Below are positions 12,788-22,252 of a DNA stretch of 64,000 bases, one piece after another. The stretch lies in assembly GCA_946902985.2 (NCBI GenBank), contig OX336389.2:126639572-126703571 (forward strand), given 5' to 3'. The DNA comes from Meconema thalassinum. Its lineage: Eukaryota > Arthropoda > Insecta > Orthoptera > Tettigoniidae. Positions within the stretch are counted from its first letter, which is position 1, and each line of letters begins with the position of its first letter. The translations under genes and the position numbers were made by a program. The notes below the pieces were generated by a model. It had not been told where the DNA came from. It was given only the letters and a program-made list of their open reading frames with translations, and did not search any database.

Positions 12788-12828
12788 GGATGACATGTTT
12801 CGCTCGTAAAGCGAGCATCATCAGAACC
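12788..12828 (-). ncRNA. Hammerhead-ribozyme-like motif
   Basis: On the minus strand, CTGATGA is followed by a stem-loop GCTCG-CTTTA-CGAGC, then GAAA and CATGTC. These are the invariant core boxes of a hammerhead ribozyme in the right order: CUGAUGA, stem II, GAAA, a very short stem III (C-AU-G) and a UC cleavage dinucleotide. Helix I would be GGTT against ATCC, which gives three pairs and one mismatch. Minimal hammerheads of this kind are known in Penelope-like retroelements. No Penelope reverse transcriptase is visible beside it. Activity is not shown by sequence alone. Confidence 0.5.
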
Positions 12829-13315
12829 AAATCTGCAATACACTACCAAACCTACAGTGTCACCCACAGAGAGTCTCTGCCCTCCAAAAGCAAAATACAA
12901 GAAAACCCGTCAGAAAACATAATTATTAAGTGTGGTAATTATTACTGATAGATATTAAAGCATTAAGCACCCGAAAAAAGAACTATTTATTTTAATGTTG
13001 CAAAACTTTGGAATGACTATCCCATTAACAAGAAGATTCTTCCTCCCAAAAACTAATCCATTAAGATGTAGCTACTATTGATGTGATAAACTTAAGCAGT
13101 AAGCCCTAAACTACTGTAGAATTGTAAACTGATACGCGGAAATGAACTACAAGTACTCTGTTGTGATGATCGTAAAAAGGCTATAACTACAACATAACAT
13201 ATTGTTTGACTGCTATTAATGTTTTGAAAGATGTCATGTTGATACTTATCTTAAATATTGTGGAATGTCTACAGGCTGCTCAGACAACCACTTTTGTTGT
13301 AGGCTTGAAGGGAAA
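12829..13315. other. Unassigned AT-rich interval
   Basis: No gene is seen. The first ~130 bp may be the remainder of the Penelope-like fragment that carries the hammerhead-like motif. The rest is unassigned. Confidence 0.4.
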
Positions 13316-13317
13316 TC

Positions 13318-13492
13318 AGTGTACGTTGGCCTCTCACCAAGGTGGACCGGGTCCAATTCCCGGTCAATTCATGTGAGATTTTCGATGTGAAATACCATGT
13401 CTGGTGGTTCGGATTCCACGTAAAAAGGCGGTCCCGTGGCTCATGATCACACGATTAACAGTCACGTAAATCTACAAGCTTCCTTCTATTTG
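13318..13492 (+). mobile_element. SINE family F5, 5'-truncated head copy
   Basis: It contains GCCTCTCACCAAGG and CGGTCAATTC (the B-box side of a tRNA-like head), then GTGAGATTTTCGATGTGAAA, GGTTCGGATTCCACGTAAA and AGGCGGTCCCGTGGCT, ending near CTACAAGCTTCCTTC. The same body occurs at 15536-15725 and a reverse head at 54960-55065. Confidence 0.8.
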
Positions 13493-13549
13493 AAATATAT
13501 ATGTATTACTTGTGAAAATTGTGATCTGAAAATGTTCAAGAGATACCTC

Positions 13550-14391
13550 TCTACTTAGTATAAAACAAAGTCCCCGATTCTTGTATGTCACGGGAAATCT
13601 CGAGAACCACTGGATGGACCTAGAAGCGGTTTTCACCATTCTGTAAAGGATATCTCGATGAAGGTGTCTTTAGAAAATGATTTATTTATGATCAAAGGAA
13701 GCCAAACAGTAACGATTTCAGTGAAAAAAAAAATCGAAAAAAAACTTAGGCTGGGCAAACCGTTACAAATATCAGTATACTGTGGGTGTAAAAATTGTTC
13801 AGCACGAAAAGTTCTACAATAAAGTCTGGGAGAGCATATCTCTATCTTCAATACATCGCCCACTATAGGCCGAAGTGTTATTAATTTTTCATTTCTTCCA
13901 ACAAATTCCATTCAATTACTGAGGCGACAGTTTTACGAGCTAGCTAGTGGCGAGCCTATCACCCCAGTTACAGCCTAGCTAACGGGCAAGCCTATCACCC
14001 CAGATACATCCAGCAGCAAACTGTCGAGTCGTGTTGAGTTAAGAAAACAGAGAAGAGTGGTTGTGTTTGGAGTTTCTCTGGAAGTGCAACTCAGCTTTTC
14101 TTCATTTCACCTGTGAACTTTTCGTTCCGCAAAATACTCAGTCAAGTTAAGATTGGACGGAAGGGGGATTTGTGTTTCAAGCACCTCGACATTCTTAAAT
14201 TCCGTCTGACAAGAATTCGTTGCACATGCATCTCCATGATATAATAATTAATAGCCCAGTCAGTGATTTAACCGATCATACCAAGACATAAAACGGATAT
14301 AGGTCGTAGTTCATTGACATCGAAAAAAAAACCGCTTATCACGTAATGCATTCAAAATTGTTCCCGGGCAAAGCTGGGACGTGTTGCTAGT
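13550..14391 (-). mobile_element. GCTAGT / CCGGGCAAAGC-type element, copy of the 45.6-kb repeat
   Basis: The right end is TTCCCGGGCAAAGCTGGG followed by ACGTGTTGCTAGT, the reverse of an ACTAGC...GCCCGG end. The left part (ACAAAGTCCCCGATTCTTG, TCTCGAGAACCACTGGATGG, GCGGTTTTCACCATTCTGTA) matches the reverse complement of 45600-45962. A short internal duplication, with CCTATCACCCCAG repeated, lies at 13940-14010. No transposase is visible and the class is not assigned. Confidence 0.75.
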
Positions 14392-14659
14392 CCCTTTATA
14401 AAAGCTACTCGAATTCAAAGAAGAGACAAGCGACAAGTAAGAACGTCGTGGTCGAGGTCACAGCCGGGTGATCTCCACCCGGTCGCTTGCAACGTTTCGC
14501 GAGCGAATAGCCCACCTTCGCGCTTCTCCGGAAATATTCGTGGACGAGCCGAAAACTCTCTATTTGTGTCTGTTACACTCTGGCCCGCATGGAACCAACG
14601 TGGCTCGGCCACGCGAACGTTCAGCTCTAAGTCTTACCCAATGCCTTGTGTGTGTTATA

Positions 14660-14983
14660 CAGGGCGCCAGGAAATGTTCTCCGCAATGCCTGCATGCGTC
14701 TGCAAGAGCTAGCATCAGTAGTTACGTTGGCAACACGACTGTCGCTTGAATCAGAACAAACAAACAGTAAACTTTGTACTCACCACAGCCATTCATAACA
14801 GATGCTGGAAGTGCTGATGACACACACGCCCGCTTATTGCAATACACACTGACGATTTCGACAGCCTATAGCTCACACGTGTGGGATTCACCCTGTCAAG
14901 GACACCGTGCTGCCAACTAAACTGCTGATGCTAGCTCTGGCAGAAGCCGGCAGTCACTGCGGAGAACATTTCCTGGCGCCCTG
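14660..14983. mobile_element. 324-bp MITE with long terminal inverted repeats
   Basis: The left end CAGGGCGCCAGGAAATGTTC and the right end GAACATTTCCTGGCGCCCTG are perfect complements. Complementarity continues with mismatches for about 75 bp (for example AGAGCTAGCATCAG against CTGATGCTAGCTCT). Flanking octamers GTGTTATA and TAGTCATA agree at 5 of 8 positions. This could be a decayed 8-bp target-site duplication as in hAT elements. There is no coding capacity. Confidence 0.9.
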
Positions 14984-15520
14984 TAGTCATAATAATAACT
15001 AGCGGACTCATGCGGGAAATCTCGCATGTTCTTAAACCACACTTTCCCCAATAGGTTTATAATGAGAGACTTAAGGAGAACGGTTGTTATGTTTCTATTT
15101 CAACCAAATGATCATAGAAGACTATTTAGGCCTACATTTCAGTTAGAATTCCAAGTTCTACGTTTCCTAACTTAAGAAGGCAATCACTGAAAATTGGATC
15201 ATCATAACACTCGCCGGTTATTTGATATTTATGAAATTATACGATTTGAGTACTCATTCCTTTGATTTACTGTTTCTGAAATCCATGAAAAATGATAAAG
15301 GAAAGACCTCAAGAATTTTAAAATGACATGGAATAGGTGTCACAGTGGCCAAAATGTATAGCGGACAGCAATTATGGACCGTACTGTCCTACAGCAACAG
15401 TATCTGCAAATCGCACACTTTGTACATTTTTTCAAAAGTCATTTTTTGAGAAATTATAGATATTTATGAAAATAGAGTGCAATTCGTTACTGCTAATGTC
15501 TATTCTCTTTCATTTGAATG
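14984..15520. other. Unassigned interval
   Basis: No gene, RNA or repeat family is recognised between the MITE and the G-run. Confidence 0.5.
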
Positions 15521-15535
15521 TGGGGGGGGGGGGGG

Positions 15536-15725
15536 CGTGGTGGCGCAGCGGTCAAGCTGTATGCCTCTCACCAAGGCGGACCGGGTTCGATTCCCGGTCA
15601 ATGCATGTGAGATTTTCGATGTGAAATGCCATGTCCTGTGGTTCGGATTCCACGTAAAACGGAGGTCCCGTGGCTTATGATCGCGAGATTAACGGTCACG
15701 TTAAACTACAAGCTTCCTTCCTTTT
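15536..15725 (+). mobile_element. tRNA-derived SINE, family F5
   Basis: The head carries GTGGCGCAGCGGTCAAGC (A-box region) and GGGTTCGATTCCCGGTCAA (T-arm and B box). The body shares GTGAGATTTTCGATGTGAAA and the CCACGTAAAA region with 13318-13492, and ends near CTACAAGCTTCCTTCC. A 14-base G homopolymer (15522-15535) abuts the 5' end, which is an unusual junction. Confidence 0.85.
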
Positions 15726-15834
15726 TTCATTTGAATGCTCATTTGTCACGATCGGTCGTGCCGCAGGAGGGATCTATACTACTGAATTAATATATATGAT
15801 AATATTGTATGAATTTCTACCCCTTACCTATATT

Positions 15835-16504
15835 ACCGTTCCTGCTGGGTCTTGAATAACGTGAGATGAGCTTCTACGTGGCAACGGTTTAATGGCTGGA
15901 TGTAGTTCCTGCGGCCAACCCCATCAGAGGAGTTAGTGGGAAATGATATGAATGAAGATGAATAGAATACGGAAGGAGTTGGAAGGAGGTGGCCGTAGCC
16001 TATTAGACGTTACCGTCTCTGTATTTGACTGGAGTTGAAAATAGGAAAGTTCGGAAAATCATTTCGAAGACGACCATCGGTGGTGTTTTAACCCACTCGT
16101 CTTTCGAGTCCTGCGATTGTCTGGCCAAATGAAAATGAAAATCCACAGCCTGCTTCGAGTCCACCAACCGGATCAGGGATGGAATGAATGATGCCACCAT
16201 CTAGCGGCGAGGATATGAATTGTGCCTGCTGCCGGAGCCTGTCGCACTGCCCTGAGGCAATGAGAGATAAAATGAAATGATAGTGGAGAGTGTTGCAGGA
16301 ATGAAATTTTGACAGCGATAAAACCGGAGTACCCGGAGAAAAACTTGTCTGACTCCGTTTTGTCCAGCACAGATCGCACATGGAGTGACCGGGATTTGAA
16401 CCATGGACACAGCGGTGAGAGGCCGGCGTGCTGCCGCCTAAGCCACTAATGCTTCCTGGCCAAATGACCTTGCATATTAACGCGCGTAACTACCTCGATT
16501 GGTA

Positions 16505-16505
<1 letters not shown>
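15835..16505 (-). mobile_element. SINE family F3, interrupted copy
   Basis: The 3' part (15835-16120) and 5' head remnant (16468-16505) of a minus-strand F3 SINE are separated by an F4 SINE at 16133-16455. Landmarks shared with the intact F3 at 16563-16926 are the reverse complements of the AACCAC.GAAAACCATTTC and GAGGAGTTA-like segments. The rejoined copy ends against a (TAA)n tract. Confidence 0.75.
16133..16455 (-). mobile_element. tRNA-derived SINE, family F4, inserted in F3
   Basis: The minus-strand head is at 16380-16455, with B box GGTTCAAATCCCGGTCA. The body runs leftwards to a GAAAATGAAAATCC edge. It is flanked by the perfect 12-bp direct repeat CTGGCCAAATGA at 16121-16132 and 16456-16467. 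This is a clean target-site duplication and proves a single insertion into the older F3 copy. Confidence 0.92.

Positions 16506-16562
<57 letters not shown>
16506..16562. repeat. (TAA)n microsatellite
   Basis: About 18 perfect TAA units lie between two minus-strand F3 SINEs. On the minus strand this is the (TTA)n tail of the 16563-16926 SINE. Confidence 0.97.
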
Positions 16563-16563
<1 letters not shown>

Positions 16564-16925
16564 TACGTCTACCCCTTATTATTCCCGTTTTTCCAACGGG
16601 GTCGGGGATGAAATGCGATGGAAGTCTTTGTGGCGATGGTTTTTACGGCCGGATGCCCTTCCTGACGCCAACCTCAGGAGAGGAGTTAATGAGAGATGAA
16701 ATGAATGATGGTGAACGAAACTGGGCAAGGATGTGGAAGGAATCGGCCGTGGCCTGTCAGAAGGTACCGTCCCAGCATTTGCCTGGTGTTGAAAATGGGA
16801 AACCACGGAAAACCATTTCAAAGACGGCCGACGGTGGGGCTCGAACCCACGCGTCTACCGAGTCAGCAGAGAGCTTGACCCCATGACCTAATGCTGCGCT
16901 TTAGCCAGCGTAGCCACTACCGTCG

Positions 16926-16926
<1 letters not shown>
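16563..16926 (-). mobile_element. tRNA-derived SINE, family F3, intact
   Basis: The minus-strand head has A-box region TAGTGGCTACGCTGGC and B box GGGTTCGAGCCCCACCG. The shared central domain follows (ATGGTTTTCCGTGGTTTCCC, CAGGCAAATGCTGGGACGG, GGCCACGGCC), then a distinctive 3' part (GGCGTCAGGAAGGGCATC, CCCGACCCCGTTGGAAAAAC) and a (TTA)n tail. It is flanked by (TAA)n tracts on both sides. Confidence 0.9.

Positions 16927-16974
<48 letters not shown>
16927..16974. repeat. (TAA)n microsatellite
   Basis: About 16 TAA units abut the head side of the F3 SINE. Together with 16506-16562 it suggests insertion into an existing TAA tract. Confidence 0.96.
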
Positions 16975-16975
<1 letters not shown>

Positions 16976-17304
16976 AGATACGGCTAATTGGTGTCCCTTT
17001 GAATTACTGTGGAATTAGACTTGCCTGTGTACTGGAATCTTGCCCTTCAGGAAACTGTACGTGCTCAAAATCTATTGACATAGTTTTAAAGCGTTTAAGC
17101 ACCCTTTAATACTAACTGTTTTTACGGAAATTCAATACCGCGAACGAAATTTTCATTTTGCTTATGATTGTAACGTTCCTACTTACGAAAACTATGAAGC
17201 CTCTTCTCTGAAACCATAGTTCACTTTGCTGCCACTATAATAACTGAATAGACCGTGGCTATTGAATATCCGAAGCTTGAAAATAAAGGTTGTTATATTA
17301 TTTT

Positions 17305-17570
17305 GAATATTGCGACATCGTGGTCATCAGCCCCGTATACAGTCATGAATGCTTGGAGAATGTATCCGTTATTGTGGTGTATGCGGTAGTAGCTAGAATG
17401 ATTGATGTGGGATTTGAACCCACCTCTTCTCAGATTTACCTCACGAAGCTGAGTGTACCCCGTTCCAAATCTCCGACCAGAGTTAAGTTCTTTGAAAGGA
17501 CCAAGAATCGAACCCAGAACCTTTGATATCAAAATCTCAATACTTACCCCGAGGCAATAGAAGGCGATCG
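17305..17570 (-). mobile_element. SINE family F2, degraded copy
   Basis: Read on the minus strand it has a tRNA-like head (B box TTCGATTCTTGG), the second GGGTTCAAATCCCACATC box typical of F2, AACGGGGTACACTCAGC, and tail remnants GGGGCTGATGACCACGATG. The middle of the body is partly deleted. Confidence 0.75.
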
Positions 17571-17587
17571 TAAGAAAATGAAAAGCT

Positions 17588-18115
17588 GATTGCGTGGTGC
17601 AGCGGTAACATTCTCACTTGTTGTGCCCAAGGTCACGGGATCGAATACTGGCACAGTCAGGTGGCATTTGTGGGTGTGAGGGAACCGTATCAGTAGTTTC
17701 ATTGGCACGCTTTTTTTTGCGTATGGCTATTAGTGCCGGGAGTGTCCGAGGACATGTTCGGCTTGCCTGTTTTGTAGCTGCTTCGAGGCGGACACCCAAT
17801 GGGTGAGCTACAAGTACCGTCAGTGTGGAGTGTTGTCTGGGGAGGAAAGTCTGAATGTAAGGGCAAGGAGTTGGAAGGTAGAGGCTGTGGCCTATAGATA
17901 GGGACCAATCCCGGCATTTGCTTTGAAGGAAGATGGGAAACCGCAGAAAACCATCTTCAAGGTTGCCGGCGGGGGGATTCGAACCTCCTCGCCTCCCGGA
18001 TGTGAGCAACTGCCAGCAGTCATGCCGTAACGACCACGGCTAACTCACCCGGTATTGGCACGTTAAAGGTTCGCTTGAGGGCAAGATTCCGTCTCTAAAA
18101 GCGGCAGTCGTTGAA
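17588..18115 (+). mobile_element. SINE family F7, split by an FB SINE
   Basis: The left part has the head GCGTGGTGCAGCGGTAACAT, B box GGGATCGAATACTGGC and body up to 17709. The right part resumes at 18054 with TTGGCACGTTAAAGG and continues to TCTCTAAAAGCGGCAG. The uninterrupted F7 copy at 42455-42670 runs straight through the same point (GACACGTTAAAGATCC). This confirms that 17710-18053 is an insertion. Confidence 0.9.
17710..18053 (-). mobile_element. tRNA-derived SINE, family FB, nested in F7
   Basis: The minus-strand head begins ACCGGGTGAGTTAGCCGTGG, with B box GGTTCGAATCCCCCCGCCGG. The body has AGATGGTTTTCTGCGGTTTC and CAAATGCCGGGATTGGTCCC. The end is GCCATACGCAAAAAAAAGCG. Flanking repeats ATTGGCACG at 17701-17709 and 18054-18062 are a 9-bp target-site duplication. 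A plus-strand copy lies at 43094-43437. Confidence 0.92.
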
Positions 18116-18269
18116 AACCTATAGGCTAACATTCTTATGTATGAATTGCAGCCAATGGCCACAGCAGGGTATTTTAATTGAACGCCTGAGGGCTTCTAAT
18201 AAGTTCAATTTCAAGTTGTAACAATTTTGGCTACCAGATGCCACTGTCACCGACACCAAGTGGCGAACG

Positions 18270-18460
18270 TTGGAACTTGATGGAACGATTCTAGCCACAC
18301 ACACACTACCAATTCTTTTCTTTACTTCCCCTCCGAAAGAAGGCATACTGAAGGACTTTAACGCTCTTAAGATTCGATGAATTCGGCCGGGTTTGAACCC
18401 GCGCTCTTGGGCATCGCAGTTCAGCATGCTACCGACTATGCCACGGAAGCTGCTCTATAA
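18270..18460 (-). mobile_element. SINE related to F1, head-containing fragment
   Basis: The minus-strand head is GTGGCATAGTCGGTAGCATG, then GATGCCCAAGAGCGCGGGTT and CAAACCCGGCCGAA. It is followed by AAGAGCGTTAAAGTCC, CAGTATGCCTTC and GGAGGGGAAGTAAAG as in the F1 copies at 3937 and 52265. It diverges from them downstream and lacks the F1 tail. Confidence 0.8.
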
Positions 18461-18859
18461 CCTACAACATTAAGAAGGTAAAAGTGTAAGCAGTGGAGTT
18501 GTGAGGTCCACGCCCATTCTGACTAAAGTTTCACTCGGTCACTGGAAATTCTTGCCTTCAACATGTAATTGGACTGCCAATCTTTACTACAAGGCCCGAA
18601 GAATGTGGTTTGAGGTTCGAATCTCGCGGTGTGACACGTTGCCACTTAGGTGGGTCATGCCATGCAGCACGAGAAGCAAATGATTGGTGTGAGGGACGAC
18701 TGGAAATGTCTTCCATCCATCAAGTGGGCTGCGTTGGTCTCGGGAAGCAGGCAGCCATTCCGTGCTGTGACACGCTGTAATTTGCGGTGATAAATAACGG
18801 CTGAGGGAGCTGGAGGGGCCGCCTTGGGTACGGCACCTCACCTCGACACTCCACAGGCA

Positions 18860-19112
18860 CAACAATCTAAAACAGACCATGTCTCCAACTGCTAGGCTAC
18901 TTGGTTCATCCAATTTTGAGAGACAGTGGACTTACTCCTAAGAAAATGCTGGGATTGTATCTAGTTTCAAGCCACGGAGTCAACAATCTAAAACACACAA
19001 TGTCTCCAACTGCTAGGCTACTTGGTTCATCCAATTTTGTGACTTTATTGAAGAGACAGTGGACTTACTCACAAGAAAATGCTGTGATTGTATCTTATTT
19101 CAAGTCACGGAG
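18860..19112 (+). repeat. Two-unit tandem duplication, period 121 bp
   Basis: CAACAATCTAAAACA starts at 18860 and again at 18981. Both units share TGTCTCCAACTGCTAGGCTA, TTGGTTCATCCAATTTTG, AGACAGTGGACTTACTC and AAGAAAATGCTG. The second unit has an extra TGACTTTATTGAA. The long plus-strand frame at 18901-19326 runs through this repeat and a SINE tail and is not a gene. Confidence 0.92.
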
Positions 19113-19207
19113 GACCTGTTCCGATCATAGACCAAGGTATACTTTCTACAGAAGACACAACAATAAAACCGATCAAGCAAGAAAATCGTTATTGCTGTTA
19201 TTGTTGC

Positions 19208-19400
19208 GTTTGGGGGCTTGCACATCGTCGTCGTCGTCAGTCCTGCGTACTTGGCTGTATGTAGAATTTTGTCTCAAGACCTGTGATATTGTAGTGTCAG
19301 TAGTAGTGTGTGTAGGCTATTTGTAATTGAAGCTAGGATTGAGTAATAGGTGGTCTCAGTTTTAAGTTAAGAGCCATCAAGGCGTAGAAGTGGGAAAACC
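19208..19400 (-). mobile_element. SINE F2 tail fragment
   Basis: This is the reverse complement of the F2 tail, with a GGGGCTTGCACATCGTCGTC cognate, CAGTCCTGCGTACTTGGCTG, TGTGTGTAGGCTATTTGTAA and a degraded central domain. Two more minus-strand F2 pieces follow directly. Confidence 0.7.
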
Positions 19401-19429
19401 AGTTGTTCTTCTTAATTCATTGCGCGGCT

Positions 19430-19800
19430 TTTGACACCGTGGCCATTCATTCCCGTGTATCTGGGTGTGTGAGTTGCATTTGTCTGACAATTTATGTTAT
19501 TGTGTTGTCTGTAGTAGTGTGTATATTTGTAATTGAAACTGGGATTGAGAAAGAGGCGGCCATGGCCTTAACTTAGGTCCCATCCCGGCCTTTGCCTGGA
19601 ATAAAAGTGGGAACTACTGAAAACTACTTCTAGGATTGCTGAGGTGGGAATCAAACCGACTTTCTCTCATTTTTGTTTCATGAGGCTGAGTGTATTCCGT
19701 CTCAGCCTTCAGACCACAATTACATTTCTTGTCAGAGTCAGGAATCGATCCCTGGAGCTTTGAGGTGACAACCAAGAATGGCTGTCACTAGTCTAGTTGT
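19430..19800 (-). mobile_element. tRNA-derived SINE, family F2, near full length
   Basis: Reading leftwards on the minus strand are a head with CTAGTGACAGCCATTC, B box GGGATCGATTCCTGAC, AGGCTGAGACGGAATACACT, a second box GGTTTGATTCCCACC, the central domain (CAGGCAAAGGCCGGGATGG) and the tail (CAGACAAATGCAACTC...GACACACCCAGATACACGGG). Confidence 0.85.
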
Positions 19801-19824
19801 GGTCTAGTGGCAGAAGAAGGACAA

Positions 19825-20005
19825 CCACTTCTAGGATAGTTGAGGTGGAATCGAACCCGCCTTTTCTCAGTTTTGCCTCATGAGGCTGAATGTAGGCCTA
19901 CTTTGTTCCAACCCTCAGACCAGAATTTAATTTATTGGCAGCATTTAATCCAGGAAATTTGGAACCAGAGTTTCAATACGTACCCCAAGATCATGCTCAG
20001 ATATC
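19825..20005 (-). mobile_element. SINE F2 head fragment
   Basis: Minus-strand F2 head and second box are present (GCGGGTTCGATTCCACC cognate at 19848-19865, TCAGACCAGAATTTAATT, TTGGCAGC). It lies in the same orientation as, and immediately beside, two other F2 pieces. Confidence 0.7.
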
Positions 20006-20150
20006 GTGGGGTTGTCTCTAACTGTTAGCTTTATTGTAACTTAGACCTACTTAGACTAGGCTATAATTACAAAATTTACTGAAGACAACGTAGAAACACC
20101 CCAGAAAACTGCTGGGATGGTATCTTGTGTCCTGAACTATGGGACCGCCC

Positions 20151-21029
20151 ACATATTACGTAATCACAAAGAGGGGGGGGGGGATAGAAGCTTATGATTA
20201 CGTTGATGATGTGCGAGGGGGGGGGGGACGACGACGACGAAATGATTACCGGTACTTAACAAATAAAAAGATCAACTCATTTTTGTTTTACTTATAAACT
20301 TAGCAGAAGCCTTACCTTTAAGTTGAATGTAAAGGTAATTTTTGCTTTGCTTAAAAAAATTGCAGAAGCCTTACCTGTAAGTTGAATGTAAAGGTAATTT
20401 TTGCTTTGCTTAAAAAAATTGCAGAAGCCTTACCTGTAAGTTGAATGTAAAGGTAATTTTTGTGTTACTTATAAAATCAGCAGAAGCCTTACTATGTAAG
20501 TTGAATGTAAAGGTCACTTTTATTTTACTTATAAAATTAGCAGAAGCCTTACCTTTAAGTTGAATGTAAAGGTCATTTTTGTTTTGCTTATAAACTTAGC
20601 AGAAGCCTTACCTCTAAGTTGAATGTAATGGTCGTTTTTGCTTTACTTATAACATTAGGAGAAGCCTTACCTTTAAACAATACTTCTATTCAGATCATAA
20701 AGAGATTTTAAAAAGATTTTTGATGAAATATAAATGAGGACTTTGTCAATTGTTTGTGTATTTCTTGTGCTGTTATTTGCCCTCGAAGCACCACAGGAAA
20801 CTGTAGCGTTGTATTTTTTGCAGTAATTGATGTCCCTGGAGTCTCTGACGTGTTTCTTTCATTTATTTATATGGATAAGACGTGACGAAACCAGAATTAT
20901 TAGGTATTGCGTTGTGATCACGTAATAGAGGGGAGGGGGTCAATGCGATGATTACGCGTTATTATAAGGAGGGAGGAGGGGGAGTCAAAATCGACCAAAT
21001 AGTGGTAACGTAATATGTGGACAGGGCGC
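20151..21029. mobile_element. MITE with CCACATATTACGTAA ends and a G-rich subterminal zone
   Basis: Left GGGACCGCCCACATATTACG and right CGTAATATGTGGACAGGGCG face each other as imperfect inverted repeats. Each is followed inward by a G-rich patch (12 G near 20174 and 20217; GGGGAGGGGG near 20931) and a second GATTACG motif. This plan resembles arthropod MITEs ending GG.CCGTCCA.A.ATTACGT. A 59-bp tandem array occupies the centre. No transposase is seen and the target-site duplication is unclear. Confidence 0.8.
20272..20678 (+). repeat. 59-bp tandem repeat, seven units, inside the MITE
   Basis: GCAGAAGCC (last unit GGAGAAGCC) recurs at 20303, 20362, 20421, 20480, 20540, 20599 and 20658, with TTACCT.TAAGTTGAATG following in most units. 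Units two and three are almost identical, which suggests recent unequal exchange or slippage. Confidence 0.95.
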
Positions 21030-21126
21030 AAAGTCACGACTCACCTATTCCAATCCTAGAACCAATTACACTCAGTACTACACGTAGCAAGGATGAGGCA
21101 AAGTTTGTGAGCCTTAGAGGATGATC

Positions 21127-21182
21127 CATGATAATAATAATAATAATAACACTAATAATAATGATAATACTAATAATATATA
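21127..21182. repeat. Imperfect (TAA)n tract
   Basis: ATAATAATAATAATAATAAC is followed by interrupted TAA/TGA units. Confidence 0.9.
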
Positions 21183-22205
21183 TTGTGCCCGTTAGTCCGG
21201 AGACTGAACCTCTAAATCGGTTGAGCACGAGAATCGGAAAACACTCGGCGAAAGTTGGGTAGAAAATGGTGCCAAAAAAATTTGAGTTCCACGCGTGAAT
21301 AGGAAAGGATGAACACAAAATTCTAAAGAAGAACACTCCACTTTTATTTAATAAAAATACCACACAAAAATATTGACACTCCTGCCTAAATCGCAGGAAA
21401 TAAATTGGTGAACCTTGACTTTAAATAAATGTGTCTTATAAAAATAAGTGTTCAGTCGTGTCCACACACAATCTGAACATTCTCTGATTTATTACTCACA
21501 CTGGTCATTTATTTAACACGTGTACTTGTTTTCAACCATTCACAAATTATAAATCGTTGCACACAAATTGTCATAATAAACCTGCTTGAAATTCCAAAAT
21601 CAAATATTAATGCAAATTGACACTCCACAATAACCTTAATTTGCTTTTTAGACATTTGACTAATAGATTGTTCAATCTCAATTCACACTTCCATAACAAC
21701 ATGACTGTACTGGAAAATATTCCAATTTAGAATACCGGTACTCATTCTCAACATTGAGAAGACCACCTTCTGAATAGCTCGATTTCATTGCCTCGTGACA
21801 TCACTAACTTGAAATAGGCTATTACCTTTCTAATAATTATCATTCTTACTCATAAATTCGCACAGCCTATTTCACGCAGCTCCATGTAACCAAATAGCAA
21901 CATCAATTTGCAGAATATAATTTTCAAGCCACTGTGTTTGAAACCTATTATTCTCAACATAACGATGCCATGTCCTCGACATGCCCGTTCAAATGAGGTT
22001 TTATCCGCCTCCAATGAATGCAAAAATTCCACTACATTACTCATGTTACAACTCATCCAATAAATAATATCAAAATATACTCAAAAACTAGCTATATATT
22101 TTTTTATTTAACACAGAAAGAGAATTCAAATTTTCCAGAATATGAAAAATCTTCTATCGGTCAGCTTATTAGTCACATATTTCACCAAAGATTTATAATG
22201 TATAA
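21183..22205. other. Unassigned AT-rich interval
   Basis: No coding region or known repeat is recognised. Frames reach at most about 70 residues with no family likeness. Confidence 0.5.
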
Positions 22206-22206
22206 T

Positions 22207-22252
22207 TTAAAGCTATAATAATGATAATAATAATAATAATAATAATAGTCTA
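22207..22252. repeat. (TAA)n tract at the 3' end of the R1-type LINE
   Basis: ATAATAATGATAATAATAAT is followed by TAGTCTAATAATATTTTTTT. It abuts the 3' end of the minus-strand LINE, and another TAA tract lies beyond its 5' side at 27336. Confidence 0.92.

Noticed and set aside
17614..18009. 131-residue minus-strand frame
   Set aside because: Runs across two nested SINEs; there is no family likeness.
20165..20230. G-runs as possible regulatory G-quadruplexes
   Set aside because: They are the standard G-rich subterminal zones of the surrounding MITE type.
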